Notes: a model not told the origin generated them from the letters alone. DNA of 64,000 nucleotides from Cocos nucifera (GCA_006176705.1 QRFJ01003313.1:30880-94879), one strand, 5' to 3'. Shown: positions 46,741 through 59,160, counted from the stretch's first letter. Numbers and translations: made by a program.

Positions 46741-47517
46741 TGTATCATCTTCCTTATTGGCATTCTCTTTTTTTGATCTCAAGAGGGGATAATCTCTCCT
46801 TAGGTGTCCAGGTTGATGACATTTTTAACATTTCAATATCTTCCTCTGATCCCGAGACTTCGATCTATCCTTGGATTTTTCTCTTGCCTTCTTCTTTGAT
46901 CTTTCTTGTCTTTCATTCACAGTCAAAATCTCAGGCTTAAGGTCTTCCTTGCAGATCTTCTTGCTTTGCTTATTTGATTTGAGCATACCAATAACCTCTT
47001 CATAGTTTAGGGTCTCCTTACCATAAACTAAAGTTGTTATGAGACCATCATATGAACCTAGGAGAGAATATAATAGCAGCAACACCCAATCCTCCTCGTT
47101 GATCTTCACATTCAAACTCATCATCTCAGAACACACCTGATTGAATCTTTGGATATATGCAACAAGATCTCCATCTTTGGGCATCCTCAGACTATACAGT
47201 TATTTCTTCAACCACAACTTGTTCATCATGTTCTTTCCTATATATGTGTTCTTCAGTCTCATCCAGAGCCCCTTTACCATAGTCTCTGTGTAAACCTTAG
47301 ACAAAACTTGATCAACCAAGCACATCTAGATTATGCTGAAAGCAATTTTCTCCAACTCTTTCCAATCCTTAGCACTAATCTTTTCTAGTCTTTCTCTTAT
47401 CAAGATCTTGTAGATCTTCTACTGAACCAACAAGTCCTTTATCCTTTGCTACCATAGGATAAAGTTTTTCTTACCATCGAACTTCTTAAAATCCATCTTG
47501 AATCCACTCAATCTCAT
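46741..47517 (-). pseudogene. C2 gag (broken by stops)
   Basis: The ATG at 47517 opens MRLSGFKMDFKKFDGKKNF, one residue off the MGSSGFK start of C1 and C3. The first third has several stops. The open stretch 47184-46825 holds DLVAYIQRFNQVCSEMMSLNVKINEEDW and a basic tail. The zinc knuckle near 46840-46795 retains its final CHQPGHLRRD part; the preceding Cys region and last Cys are altered. Confidence 0.85.
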
Positions 47518-47784
47518 GACTTCAAACAAGTCAAGAATAGATCTGTAACACCCTTCTTCAATCACACACCAGTAACACTATCCTTCTAAGAAGATCTAAA
47601 CATCCTAGATCTTCTTTCCAACCATCTGTATCACCGTCCCTCCTTGTAACCAATCTCCACTTTAATCTAGAGACAAACAATGAAGAAATAAAAAGATTTT
47701 GGATAAAATCTAGTGTAATAGATCTTGGATGTAGTAACCCTAGGTGTCTTCCTTCCTTTCATATAACACTGCTCTGATACCAAT

Positions 47785-48398
47785 TGTTGGGATAAACTAT
47801 CCTCTCTCAGATCGGCATGGCCGCTGGTGATTAGCCAAGCAATAAGAAACAATCTCCTAGAATCAACGTGGAAGCAAAATAATGGATTCAAGAGAAAAGA
47901 GATAAAGAGAGCACAAGAGTTTTTCGAGAGAAAAGAGCTTTATTCAATGAATTCAGCATCATATACAATCTTGATCCATTTTCAGTATTTATACTTTATA
48001 AAAGAATCAAGCTCCAAGCTCATAGAAAAATTTTTCAAAATCTAAACAACCCACGTACACAAAATAAACCCACAAAAACTGAGCCGACCTAGTTTTAGAC
48101 TAGGCTGGCTAACCTACAACTAGATTGGCTCAGTCTAAGATTGAGCCGATCCAGTTGTGTATCATGCCAATAGCCCAAAAATACTACTTTCTATTTAAAT
48201 TTTTCTTTAAGACATAGCCGATCCAGTCATAGACTGAGCCGACCCAATTTCCAACTTAGCCGGCTCAATCTCAAGGTAAGCCAGCCTAGTTTTTGAACTT
48301 TGCTATTCGGATTGATTTCTCTTCCGACTTACTTCTATCTTTTCATAATCTATCTTCTCATGTTTTCAAGACTTCGGAGCACCACTTTTGAGCTCACA
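47785..48398 (-). repeat. C2 5' LTR with adjacent primer site
   Basis: The LTR aligns with 42855-43467. On the minus strand it ends CCAACA and is followed by ATTGGTATCAGAGC (47771-47784), a perfect initiator-Met primer site. Confidence 0.92.
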
Positions 48399-48403
48399 TC
48401 GTG

Positions 48404-49051
48404 GACCTTTACTCTATAGTGAACTCCAACCTCAATGAAGGAATGCTTTCTTTGATCATCCTTTTCACTTTGCTTGGATTGAGTTGATGTTCTTTGATTT
48501 TCCTATTTTCTACATCTTGTTTTCTATTGAAATGGTTGTTGAAGATTAATTTTTCTCATATCTTTTCATAACTATAGACCTTTATCTACGCCTGGATGAG
48601 GTCGTCCTTCTATCTCTAGCTTAGTCATTTTTTTTTATCCTCTATCAAGATGAGGTCCTTCCTCTATCCTTGATGAGATCAGTCTTCACTCTGTCGCCCT
48701 ATCAGGATGAGGTCCTCCTCCTATTCCTGATGAGGTAGATTTCTACTTCTGTCAGGGTGAAGTCTTCCTCCTATCTTAGGTCACTGGAGGTCTTCATTTA
48801 TGTCAGGATGGGGTCCTCCTCCTATTCCTAACGTAGTTAGTTCTTACTAAATTAGGATGAGATTCTCCTCCTATTTCTAACAGGATAGTAGGGGCACAAA
48901 AGGATCATTGAAAAGGCCTCTTTCCTCCTCCTGTCTTACATAACTGGAGGTCTTTATTTTGCTCATGTTGGGATGAGGTTCTCCTCCTGTTCCCAACATG
49001 ATAGTAGGGGTGCGATAGGATCGTTAAAAGGGCCTCTCCCCTCCTCCTGTT
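48404..49051 (-). repeat. G0 spacer and 115-bp repeats (first part)
   Basis: Reverse complement of G1 33480-32900. It starts with the unique spacer (GAAATGGTTGTTGAAGATT shared with G1), then repeat units with GGATGAGGTCCTCCTCCTAT-type words (about 48640 onward). The array is cut by C3 at 49052 and resumes at 59780. Confidence 0.85.
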
Positions 49052-49417
49052 TGTGAGCTCAGAAGTGGCACTCTCAAGTCTTGAAAACATGAGAAGATAG
49101 GTCATGAAAAGATGGAAGCAAGTCGAAAGAGAAATTAGCTCTCCAAGCAAAGTTCAAAAACTGAATTGGCTCACCCTAAGACTGAGCCGGCTAAGTTGGG
49201 AACTGGGCTGGCTCAATTTAGGACTGGGTCGGCTAGATCTTAGAGAAAAATCCAAATAAAAAATAGAATTTCGATATGACATGTACAACTGGTCGGCTCA
49301 TGTCTTAATTTATGAGCCTACAGATATAGCTTTGAGTTTTATTTTGTGTAGGAACATATAGCTGTATAGATTATTGGAGAGTTTTTCTATTATTTGGACC
49401 TTGATCCTTTGTAAAGA
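49052..49417 (+). repeat. C3 5' LTR, first part
   Basis: It starts TGTGAGCTC and matches the first 370 bases of the C LTRs, ending at TTGTAAAGA, where X begins. The motif array is present but diverged after 49270. Confidence 0.85.
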
Positions 49418-50291
49418 TATTGTTGCACAGATCTGGTCATCGCCAAATTAGCTGGAGCGAGGTGGACAAGATCACGGTCGGGACCTAACAAAATGAAAAG
49501 TCCATCTGGAGCGGTAGGGGGGTGACTCGGCCGGACCTCACAGATCAAGTCAGCCTGGCCAACAAAAATGAAGTGCTGGAATGAGTTAAATGAGCTTAAG
49601 ATAGGAAGAGGAGAGTAGATGTATCAGAGTTCAATGATTTAGAGAGCATATCTGGAGGTCCTTTATAGGCGAGACATAATTCGATCGGGTGATGGCATAC
49701 GCTTGGTAGTGAGCCGTTGGGCCGATTGGAGTCGATTACGGAAGAGGAAGTGGCATAAGATGATTATGGCAACATACTGCAGGTCATGCCACACATCGGT
49801 TGGTTATGGAGAGAGTGTTCCAATAGTGGTGCACATGTCGTTCGTCTGTCGCCTTGTGACCAGGAACTTATGTTGATAGTTATCAGAGTAGTTGTGACTT
49901 ATAGAGAGTTCGACGAATGAAAAGCTCGAAAGAGATTCTGACATGAAGATTGTGAGTGAGTTCAGGCTTTCAATCAGGTTAGTCTGGGGAAATCGGCATA
50001 AGGCTCGATCGTGGAATCGGAAGGAGCTAAGCCACTGAGGAGTTTGGCCACAAGGAGATGTTTGGAAAGTCACTCCTAAGTAAAATCTATCGAACAGGAT
50101 AGAGTTGAGTCGCTCCGTAGCGCGTTTGTTGAATCGAACACGAGAGGTTTCGACTATACATACGGAGTCCGACTGAAGCGTATCGTAGATTTTGGCTAAA
50201 GTCCATATTCTCGAACTCTTCCAGCTCACCTAGCCTGATTCAGACTGAAGCACAACTGACTTCGGTCGTTATATAGCAGGTTTATCCAACA
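49418..50291 (-). repeat. X 3' LTR, with polypurine tract beyond
   Basis: TATTGTTGCACAG to TATCCAACA on the plus strand. It aligns with 53690-54595 but with many small gaps. The minus-strand AGAGTTAGGGGATAT at 50292-50310 is the polypurine tract. Confidence 0.72.
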
Positions 50292-50559
50292 ATATCCCCT
50301 AACTCTTGAATTCGAAACTCAAAGGAAGGCAGATGCAAAAAGGCGACTTACGAAGTCCTATTGGCTCAATGCTATGTCAGTCAGAAATCGGAGGAAAGAT
50401 TGCATCTTTAGTCAAAGTTTGATGTCTAAGTTGAGGCCGGGAGATATACATCCCACGATGTTATGTGGCACTTTGGTGGGATCTATCTCTGCATCGAGTT
50501 AAATGCATGTCGAAAAATCTATATTAGGATGAGGTTGTCTCAATTCTATATCTCTAGCT

Positions 50560-51780
50560 TATATGGTTCCGGTCGCTCGAAAGAGATCTTATCTTTGACG
50601 AGGTTGAAGTTAAGCTCTTCCAAACCAGGTTGACACGTCGCTTGGGAGAGATTCTATCCTAGTCAGTTTTGAAGTTGTAACTCTCAGCCGAGGTTACAAG
50701 TTCGCTCGAAGAGATCTTATCTTATCGACGTTAAGTGAAGTCTTCACCGAGGTTAACACGGGTCATCAAGGACAGAATCTTATCTCCTAACACGGTTACC
50801 TTAAGGAGAATCTATAATCTCTCCCCCCATCTTCGTCCTTTATAAAAGGTTCTTTGTCGAAGAGATCTTATTCCTTAGCCAAGGTTTCCACGTACTCAGC
50901 ATATTTATCTTCTGTTGAGTTGTCCTACGTCATTAGGGAATATTGTCTCTAGCGATGAGATTGATCTCGTCGCTTAAGGGAGATCTAACTCTGACAAGAT
51001 GTCCACATAAAGCTTCAGGAGAGATCTATATCTCTACCGATGAGCGGTCACTCGAGAGAGCTATCTTATCTCTAGCGAGTTTATCTCCGTCCTCCAAAGA
51101 GATTTATCTTAAGTCGAGATTGGTCCACGTTGCTTCGAGAGATATTCATATCTCTTAGCTGAGTTGACTCTACGTCGCGAGACTATCTTATCTCTAGCCG
51201 AGTTGACTCGATCTCGAGAGGATTTACTCTGGTCGAGGTTTATCCACGGTCACTCGAAGAGATCTTATCTCTAGCGAGGTTGACTCGATCGCTCAGTGAC
51301 GAAATATATCTCGACTGCAGAGGTTGTCCATAGCGCTCGGAGAATCTTATCTCTGAACTGGGTTGACTCGGTCTCCTCGAAAGAGTCTCTATCTCGGTCG
51401 ATTGCCAACGACGCTTGAAAATCTTATCTCTAGCCGAAGTTGACTCGGCTGCTCGAAGAGAGATCTATCTCTGGCCGAAGGATGTCACACGGTCGCTACC
51501 GAAGAGATCATTACTCCTGATGGTGGCACTGTCATCCGGAGAATTTATCTTAAGCGAAGGTTGACATCGGTGCGCTCATGAGAATCTTATCATCCTAGTC
51601 GAGTTGACTTCTGCTCGTCGATAAGAGATCTTACTCTCTAGCCGAGGCTGTCACAGTCGTCGAAAGAGATTCTTATCTCTAGTCAACGTTGACTCGGTCA
51701 CTCGAAGAAGATCTAATCTCTGCCGATTGTCCATGATCGCTCGGAGAGATCTTCTTCTAGCGAGTTTAGATTATGTCTTT
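50560..51780. repeat. About 40-bp minisatellite in element X
   Basis: Roughly thirty degenerate units built on GTTGACTCGGTCGCTCGAAG and AGAGATCTTATCTCTAGCC, with an alternating GTTGTCCACG variant (full period near 80 bp). Unit lengths vary through many single-base gaps. It occupies the place that the 115-bp array has in G0 and G1, but the unit is different. Confidence 0.8.
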
Positions 51781-52100
51781 GACATGCTCTGGTGTTAAGA
51801 TGATATGTGTTCTCCTCCTATTCTAAATGCAATCTAATTATGCTTCTTCTTGCCAATGCATCCTCAACAAATTCTTTATGTGTTAGGGTATGATGGTTAG
51901 ACGTTGTTCTCACTGCATTTCCACGACGTAAGCTTCTAGCCAGACGACCCATCCACTCATGTGCCTCCTACATTTAGGAGCACGCTCTCTTGTCCTTGAT
52001 TAGCTGGATGGATGGTATCATTGATGTACCCACTACTCCTCATGGAGTAATATTATATTCGCTTGAGGCTGGACGATCTTCTTAGCATTTCTACTATATG
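51781..52100 (-). pseudogene. X gag-protease junction remnant
   Basis: On the minus strand GGTSMIPSIQLIKDK resembles the linker before protease in this lineage. After THKEFVEDAL the similarity stops and no protease active site follows, so the deletion that created X probably begins here. Confidence 0.35.
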
Positions 52101-53640
52101 GCAGGCACCACTTAGCGATCTATCCTACTTCAATGGCCCCCCCACTGACTATCCCCCATAACCCCCAACGAATAATTCTATCAGCCATCCCTTTCTGACG
52201 AGCTCCTTAAGTTCATTCTAAGTAATGCATTTCCATCGTCATCATATGTCCAGTCATGATTGTAGAGCTAGTACTTGCTTCATTCCGCTTGTTTGGGGAG
52301 ACGTAATACCTCTGTCCTTGGCAGGCTGGTTATACTACACTTTGAGATTTGATTAGAGGAAGCTTATGAGGGCGCGTATCAAACTTTTGAAGGAGGGTAT
52401 TTTCTATGCCTTCTGTCGGGCTTGTCTCATACAATGACTTATGAGTTATTGGCTTGCCTCGCCGAAGGGGTCTCTGATGCGCCCAAACTCGCTTTCTCTC
52501 TCCTTCGACAGTGGTCTTTTACTCGTTCTGGCTTACCGCTTCTTAGAGCTTTCCTCATCCTTCACTCTTGAAGGCTATCTTCTGCATGGGCTATCCCCTC
52601 GACCGAAGCAGGCAGATCAACGAAGTCCCTAGGATATTTTTTTTTCAATGGGAGACATCAGGTATTCTTTCATGAAGGCACATCCTTAAAGTAGCGGCCA
52701 TTTCAACTAGACTGTCTAGGTTCCCAATATTAATATGCCGTTGGGTTATACACGGGTGATGTAGCCGGATTGATTCTCCATACTTCTGCTGCACGTTTTT
52801 TCAGGATATTGAAATTTCCGGCATACGACGTCGGCTACTGATAAGTGAGCCACGAACTGACGGACTCATTCTTATTCGAAAAAGAAATCATTATTCCGAC
52901 TTCATGCCAAGTTACTCTAGTCTCTCGCTACTCCCTTAAAGATAGATAGGTAAGGTTCGGCCTCAATATTGCATTCGAAGCCTGTCGGCAGTAGCATTCA
53001 TGGTACGGAAGGCCTCTAGAATGGTGTCAACCGATCAAGGTCCATCGTAGCTTTCAATGAGGGAGCTTAAGTTCGGGTGGGATGGCTCTTGATAATCTGT
53101 AGAAGAAATGGATCGATGGCGGACGTCAGCATATGATCAGTGACGTGGTCGAGCTCTTCAATCCGTCGGTCCAACTCTCGCAGTTTCGCGATCAAGGCAT
53201 TGTCTGCTACAATCTTTTGGGACTTTTTGGCATACAATGGAAAATATTCTCTGTAGGAGCAACCTGATTCGACATGTATCTCGCTCTCCGTTTCATCCTT
53301 CTCCAGGGCATTGTCATTGGCTGGGACTCTCCTTGAAATCGATTTTTATATTTCGATGGTTGTTTATCTGGGGACACCATCGGGGGCTCTGTTACTGGCC
53401 TGTATTGCCTCGCATATCGGAACTGGCCAAAGTCGGTACATGCTGCGGTCGATGACTGCTGACATCTTATAGGATTACAATAGAACTGAGCTGACGGACG
53501 GCTGAAGTAGGAGCGACGGATCTGGACGATCGGATCGAAGGCGTCGACCATCGAATCAAGCTCTCTTGAAGCCTTTTCTCTCAAGAAGAAAGAGAAGATC
53601 TCAAGAGAGGAAAGAGAAAAATCATCGCAAAGCACTCCTT
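52101..53640 (-). pseudogene. X gag (degenerate)
   Basis: Read on the minus strand from about 53640. A basic, Ser-rich N-terminal part is open at 53635-53207 (142 codons). Then come KIVADNALIAKLRELDRRIEELDHV (53225-53145), DPFLLQIIKSHP, and a degraded core. KKKYPRDFVDLPASVEG (near 52640-52590) matches EKKYSRDFADLLAWVEG of G1 gag. The C-terminal ELIRKGWLIELF segment lies near 52190. Frameshifts are frequent, more so than in the neighbouring elements. Confidence 0.68.
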
Positions 53641-53689
53641 TAAGGACAAGGGAACCTCGATGGCTCGGGCCCTTTCTCTAACATCAATC

Positions 53690-54595
53690 TATTGGCGCAG
53701 AATCTGATCGTTGCCGCAATCAGTTGGAGCGGAGGTGGACAAAGTTGCCATCGGGGACCTGCAAAATAAAGTTTCGTCCAGAGCCAGTGGGGGGATGGCT
53801 CCGACAGAATCCTCCGACGATCAAGTTAGCTCTGGCCAATAGAAATGGAGTGCTCGAAAATGAGTTCCGTTGAGCTTAGAGAAGAAGAGGAGAGCTTAGA
53901 GATTAGAGTTTAGAGATTAGAGTTAGCATATCTAGAGGGTCCTTTATAGGTAGAGCTTAATTGATGGTGACGGTCATACCGTCTGGTAGCGAGCCATTGG
54001 GGCTGCATGAAGTTCGGTATGGAAAGGAAGGCATCATTCGGTGGATAATGACAGCCATACCGGTAGGTCATAGGCCGCATGGGACTAGTTACGGAGAGAG
54101 TGGTGTCGTCAGTAGTGGCGGCCATGTCGTTCGGTCTCATCGCCTATGGCAGACTGATGGTGATAGTTCGTCCAGAGGAGTTTGGACTTGTAGAGGAGTT
54201 CGATCGAAGGAAAAGCTCGGAAGGAGTTCGGTCGGAGGACTATGGAGGAAGTTCGGCTCTCGTAGGTGTCTGGAGAAATGTGGCTAAGGCTTGGCCGCTG
54301 GAGAATTCGAAAGGAGCTCGGCCACTGAGGAGTTCGGTCGGCTGAAGGGGATGTCTGGGAGAAGTTTGGCTCTTGAAGAAATTCGGCCGAAGAGGAAGCT
54401 TGGAGGGAGTTCGGCTCCCACAGGCATCTGGCTGGAAGGACACGGAGAGAGTTTGGCTCTCATGGGAGTCCGACTGAAGCTCAATCATTGAGGAGTTTGG
54501 CTAAAGCTCGTCCGTTAAAGCTCTTCCATGGGTATCGGCCGCTTCAGGCTGAGCACTGAACTGGACTTCGATGGGAGTGGGGTTTATCTCCAACA
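53690..54595 (-). repeat. X 5' LTR
   Basis: TATTGGCGCAGAATCTG to CTCCAACA on the plus strand. On the minus strand the U3 part (54490-54170) has GGAGTTCGGTCG-type imperfect repeats. The element's primer site ATTGATGTTAGAGAAAGGG lies just below 53690 on the minus strand, close to that of G1. Confidence 0.75.
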
Positions 54596-54816
54596 GTATA
54601 TATACTGAAAATAGGTCAAGATTGTAAGAGTGCTGAAATATATTGAATAAAAGCTCTTTTCTTCTAAAAATCTCTTCTTCTCTTCTTCTCTTCTTCTCTA
54701 TTCCTTAAATTATTTGATCATACTTCTACATTAGTCTTTGAGAAGTACTTTCTTGTTACTTGGCTAGTCACTGGCAGTCATGCCGATCCGTGTGGGAAGA
54801 GCATGCATTCCCGACA
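54596..54816 (+). repeat. C3 5' LTR, second part
   Basis: It resumes GTATATATACTGAAAATAGG as in the C1 and C3 3' LTRs, includes GAATAAAAGC (poly(A) signal) near 54645, and ends CCGACA. Confidence 0.9.
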
Positions 54817-54831
54817 TTTGGTATCAAAGCG
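54817..54831 (+). promoter_or_regulatory. C3 primer-binding site (tRNA-iMet type)
   Basis: TTTGGTATCAAAGCG, one change from TGGTATCAGAGC. Confidence 0.8.
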
Positions 54832-55086
54832 GTGTTGTGTGGGAGGAAGAAAGACACCTAGGGTTTACTACATCCAGGATCTGTTACACCAGGTTTTATC
54901 CTAAAACTTTTAGTTTGCTTCATGGTTGTCTCTAGATTGAGGTGGAGATTGTTTACATGGAGGAATAGTGATACAGAAGTTTGGAAAGAGGATCTAGGGC
55001 TAGTTAGATCTTCTTTGAAGGATAGTTTTGCTGGTGTGTGAGATTATGAAGGGTGTTAGGGATTTGTTCTTGACTTATTTGAAGTC

Positions 55087-55870
55087 ATGGGATCAAGTGG
55101 ATTCAAGATGAATTTTGAGAAGTTCGATGGCAAGAGAAACTTTACTCTATGGCAGCAAAGAGTAAAGAACTTGTTGGTTCAGCAAAGGATCTACAAGATC
55201 TTGATAAAAGAAAGACCGAAAAAGATCAGTGCAGAGGATTGGAAAGAGTTGAAGGAAATTGCTTTTAGCATAATCCAAATGTGCTTGGCTGATCAGATTT
55301 TGCCCAAGGTTTGCATAGAAACTACGGCAAAGGGGCTCTAAGAGAGACTGAAGAACACATACATGGAGAAGAATATGATGAATAAGCTGTGGTTGAAGAA
55401 ACAACTATATAGTCTGAGGATGTCCGAAGGTAGAGATCTTGTTGCACATATCTAAAGGTTCAATCAGGTGTGTTCTGAGGTGATGAGTTTGGATGTGAAG
55501 ATTGACGAGGAGGATCGGGCATTGTGGCTATTATATACTCTCCCAAGTTTGTATGATGGTCTCATAACAACTTTAGTTTATAGGAAGGAGATCCTAAACT
55601 ATGAAGAGGTTGTTGGTGTGCTCAGATCAAATAAGCAAAGAAAAAAGATCTGTGAGGAAGATCCTAAGTCTGAGATCTTGGCTGTGAATGAAAGATAGGA
55701 AAGATCAAAGGAGAAGATAAGAGAAAAATTCAAGGGCAGGTCAAAGTCTCACGATCAGAGAAAGATGATACTGAAATGTTATAAATGTCATCAGCCTGAA
55801 CACCTGAGGAGAGATTGTCTCCTTTTGAGATCAGAAAAAAGAAAGGCCAGCAAGGAAGATGATATAGCTT
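55087..55870 (+). pseudogene. C3 gag (few stops)
   Basis: MGSSGFKMNFEKFDGKRNF at the start, then FTLWQQRVKNLLVQQRIYKIL open to codon 84, where TAG replaces a conserved Trp codon (AKGLW in C1). The stretch 55468-55698 (CSEVMSLDVKIDEEDRALWLL) and the zinc knuckle CYKCHQPEHLRRDC (about 55775-55817) follow. The knuckle keeps the complete C-x2-C-x4-H-x4-C pattern, so this is the least damaged gag of the three copies. It encodes the capsid/nucleocapsid part; pol follows in the same frame after some stops. Confidence 0.88.
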
Positions 55871-58800
55871 CTGTGAGTAGTGGAAAAGACCTGCTAGTTA
55901 TATCAAATGGATCCATAGAATATGATACTATGTGGATATTGGATTCAGTATGCTCGCACCACTATACTTCTCATCGGGAGTGATTTGCTACCTACCAAAA
56001 GATCGATGGTGGAAGTGTCAGCCTTGAAGATGATCACCCATGCAAAGTAGCTAGAATTGGCTCTATCAGGATGAGGATGTATGATGGGATCATTCGTACA
56101 TTATCAAATATCAGGCATATACCGAAGTTGAAAAAGAATTTAATTTCTTTGGACTACTTGGAGAAGCAGGATTATATTTTTAGTAGTCAGGCTGGGAGTG
56201 GATGTCTAAAAATTTCTAAGGGAGCTTTGGTGGTGATGAGAGATAGAAGACTGAGAAACAATCTTTATAGAATGAAAGGCTTAGTGGTAAATGGTAGTGC
56301 AGAGGTGCTAGCAGTAGCATAGGAGGAGTAGATTTTATATTAGTTATGGCACTATCGGATGGATCATATGAGTGACTGTGGGCTCACTGAACTAAGCAAA
56401 AGAGATATAATCCCAGCCCTGAAGAAGGAGGGCACAGATCTTTATGAGCCATGCATCTTTGGCAAATACCATAGGATAAAGTTAGCTAGAAGTACCAAGC
56501 GTAGTAAGGGAGTGCTGGATTTAGTGCACTCGGATGTGTGGGGACCAGCTCCTACATCATCTAGAGGTGGGGCAAAATACTTTATCACTTTCATTGATGA
56601 TTTCTCAAGGAAGGTGTGGGTTTATCTGATCAGAGAAAAATTAGAGGTGTTTGCCTAGTTCAGAGCCTGGAGAGCTGAAGTAGAGAAGGAGTCAAGAAGA
56701 CAGGTAAAGTGTCTGAGGTCTGACAATGAAGGAAAGTATACTAGCCTAGAGTACAGGAATACTATGAGAAAAATGGCATCAAATGCCATTACACGGTGAG
56801 GATGACTCCCCAGCAGAATAATGTCGCGGAAAGGATGAATCAGACACTAATCGAGAAGGCACGGAGTTTAAGGCTGCAGACATCACTCTTAAAGTTCTTT
56901 TAGGGTGATGCTCTAACTTTTTCCTATTTTCTTATGAATAGGTCCCCTCATTATAAGCTGAATGAAGACATTCCAGAGGAGGTCTGGAGTGGAAAGAAGG
57001 TGGAGCTTGGCCACCTGAAAGTTTTCGGTTGCATAGCCTATGCACATGTAGAGGCAACCAAGAGGAGCAAATTAAATCCAAAATCTCAAAAGATGACATT
57101 CATAGGATATCTACAAGGAGTCAAGGGATACCTACTGTGGGACTCTCCAGCACAGAAGTTAGTGTTCAGCAGGAACATTATCTTTGATGAGAAGAGCATC
57201 TTGAGGAGGTATGGGATAGATGGAATTAGAGAAATAGAGGTGAACAATGGTGGCCAATCAGAGAATGATGGCATGCAGGTTACATCCACTTATAGAAGTG
57301 TTTCTTTTGAGGTAGAGTTGGATAGAAAAGTATTATCTTAGATTAAAAATAAGCATGAAGGACCGATAGTTCAGATAGATGTGCAGGAGCAGCCACAGAC
57401 ATCAGACAGAGATGTACCAGTGGGAGTGGCTTTACACAAGCCCCAACGTACTATTAGAAGATCGATCAGATATGGCATTGATGAGGTTATCTCCTATACA
57501 CTCATCATAGCTAATGGAGATCCAGAGAATTATGCAGAAGCCATGGAGAATGAGGATCATGATTCATGGATACAGGCCATGATGGAAGAGATGGAATCAC
57601 TCAAGAAGAATCAGACATGGCAGCTAGTGGATCTTCCAAAGGGTGCTCAATCTATTAGCTCAAAATGGATGTTCACAAAGAAAGAAGCACCTTCAGAATA
57701 AGGTGGAGTCAGATTCAAAGTAAGACTGGTAGCCAAGGAATACTTAAAAAGGAAAGGAATTTACTATATAAAATTTTTTTTTTATGTGGTACGTCATACA
57801 TCTATTCGAGTTTTGCTGTCACTGGTAGCACAGCATAACATGAAATTGGAACGGATGGATGTGAAGATGGCCTTCCTTCATGAAACTTTAGAGAAAAGAA
57901 TCTACATGAAGCAGCCAGATGGTTTCATGGAGATGGGATAGGAAGAAAAGGTGTGTTTACTCAGAAAGTCTTTGTATGGCTTGAAACAATCTCCTCGTCA
58001 ATGGTATCAAAGGTTTGATAGCTTTGTCTTGAGCCTAGGTTTCAGTAGATGTGAACAGGATTGTTATATCTACATCAAGGATGTAGATGAGGAGGATGTC
58101 CTGTACCTATTATTATATGTAGATGATATACTCATAGCCAATAGAAGCATGGATGTCGTGAAAAGATTGGAAAGGGCATTATCATCTAAGTTTGAGATAA
58201 AGGATTTGGATCCAGTTGAGAAAATTCTTGGAATGGGGATTTGCTGAGATAGGTGCAAAAGAGTGCTCCATTTGTTACAAGAAAAGTATGTCCAGAAGGT
58301 TCTGAAGAGGTTTGGGATGGAGAAGGCCAAACCTATAGAGACACCATTGTCGAGCCATTTGTCTCTCTCCAAGTTACAGAGCTTTCAGTCAAAAGAGGAG
58401 AGAGAGTACATGGAACGAGTCTCTTATACAAATGCTATAGGCAATGTGATGTACAGTATGGTGTGCTGTAGATCAGATATAGTATATGCATTGAGCACGA
58501 TTAGTAGATACATGGCTAACCCTGGGAAGGAATACTAGAAAGCATTAAAATGGATATTGAGATATCTGCATGGAGCAAGGGATTATAGTTTGGTGTTTGG
58601 TGGGTAGCCGAAAGGATTTGGTGAACAATTTATGAAGATGTGTGAAGGTTCAAGTCCTCTAGAAGGATTTGTTGATACAAATTATGCTTGTGATCTTGAT
58701 ACAAGGAGGTCTACTACTGGATACCTCTTCTACATATATGGTGGACCGGAGTCTTAGAGATTAACCCTTCAGCCAATCACGATCTTGTCTACCATAGAGG

Positions 58801-59160
58801 TCGAGTACATTAGGATAACGGAGGCTACAAAGGAAGCCCTTTGGCTTAGGAGACTGATTGATGAGTTGGGGGTGGAGCAGAGCAAGGTTATACTATTCAA
58901 TGATAGTTAGAGTGCTCTACTATTGGCACAGAATCCAATCTATCATGCTCGCACAAAGCATATAGATGTGAGGTACCACAAGATCAGAGAGTTGGTGGAA
59001 GAAGATGAAGTGAAACTGATGAAGGTCCATACCAAGGAGAATCAGTCTAATGCACTCATGAAGGTACTCCCCAATGACAGCTTTCAAAGATGTGTGGCAT
59101 GGATGGGTTTGTTGAGAATAGATGAGTTCACAAGAACTTTGAAGCACCAAGGTGGAGAAT
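55871..59160 (+). pseudogene. C3 pol: protease, integrase, RT, RNase H (broken)
   Basis: Protease WILDSVCSHHYTSH near 55935 (DSAC changed to DSVC). Integrase: HYRMDHMSDCGL zinc region, GVLDLVHSDVWGPAP (56505), FIDDFSRKVWVYLI (56595), CLRSDNEGKYTS (56710) and PQQNNVAERMNQT (56810), so the catalytic D, D and E are all present. The integrase tail is open to 57341. RT: WQLVDLPKGAQSISSKW (57620), a damaged middle (57720-57900), then LRKSLYGLKQSPRQWYQRF (57960) and the catalytic LLLYVDDILIAN (58110). RNase H: SYTNAIGNVMYSMVCCRSDI (58420), IEVEYI near 58800, a damaged DSQSA region near 58905, and HIDVRYHKIRELVE (58955). AAGGTGGAGAA precedes the 3' LTR. Confidence 0.9.

Larger units (their letters stand above)
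42855..48398 (-). mobile_element. Element C2: Tork-like Ty1/copia retrotransposon
   Basis: A complete 5.54 kb copy of the C1/C3 family in reverse orientation. LTRs are 42855-43467 (613 bp) and 47785-48398 (614 bp), with target duplication TCGCG (42850-42854) and TCGTG (48399-48403). It is inserted in the region of G0 between the antisense gene and the 115-bp repeats. Gag and pol are present with scattered stops. Confidence 0.93.
49418..54595 (-). mobile_element. Element X: gag-only Ty3/gypsy derivative (LARD-like)
   Basis: Two LTRs in minus orientation (5' LTR 53690-54595, 3' LTR 49418-50291) flank 3.4 kb. The internal part has a primer site and degenerate gag up to about the start of protease, then a minisatellite, then a polypurine tract. 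No RT, RNase H or integrase is recognisable. LTR ends (TATTG...CCAACA) and primer site match the gypsy group G0/G1, so it was probably mobilised by them. It interrupts the C3 5' LTR. The flanks (AAAGA left, GTATA right) do not give a clean duplication. Confidence 0.75.

Noticed and set aside
49804..50229. 141-codon ORF (-) in the X 3' LTR
   Set aside because: It overlaps LTR sequence whose other copy at 53690-54595 does not keep the frame open, and it shows no domain.
53961..54345. ORFs of 108 and 88 codons (+) in the X 5' LTR
   Set aside because: Inside LTR U3 repeats; Ser/Gly/Arg-rich because of GGAGTTCGG repeats, with overlapping ORFs in several frames.
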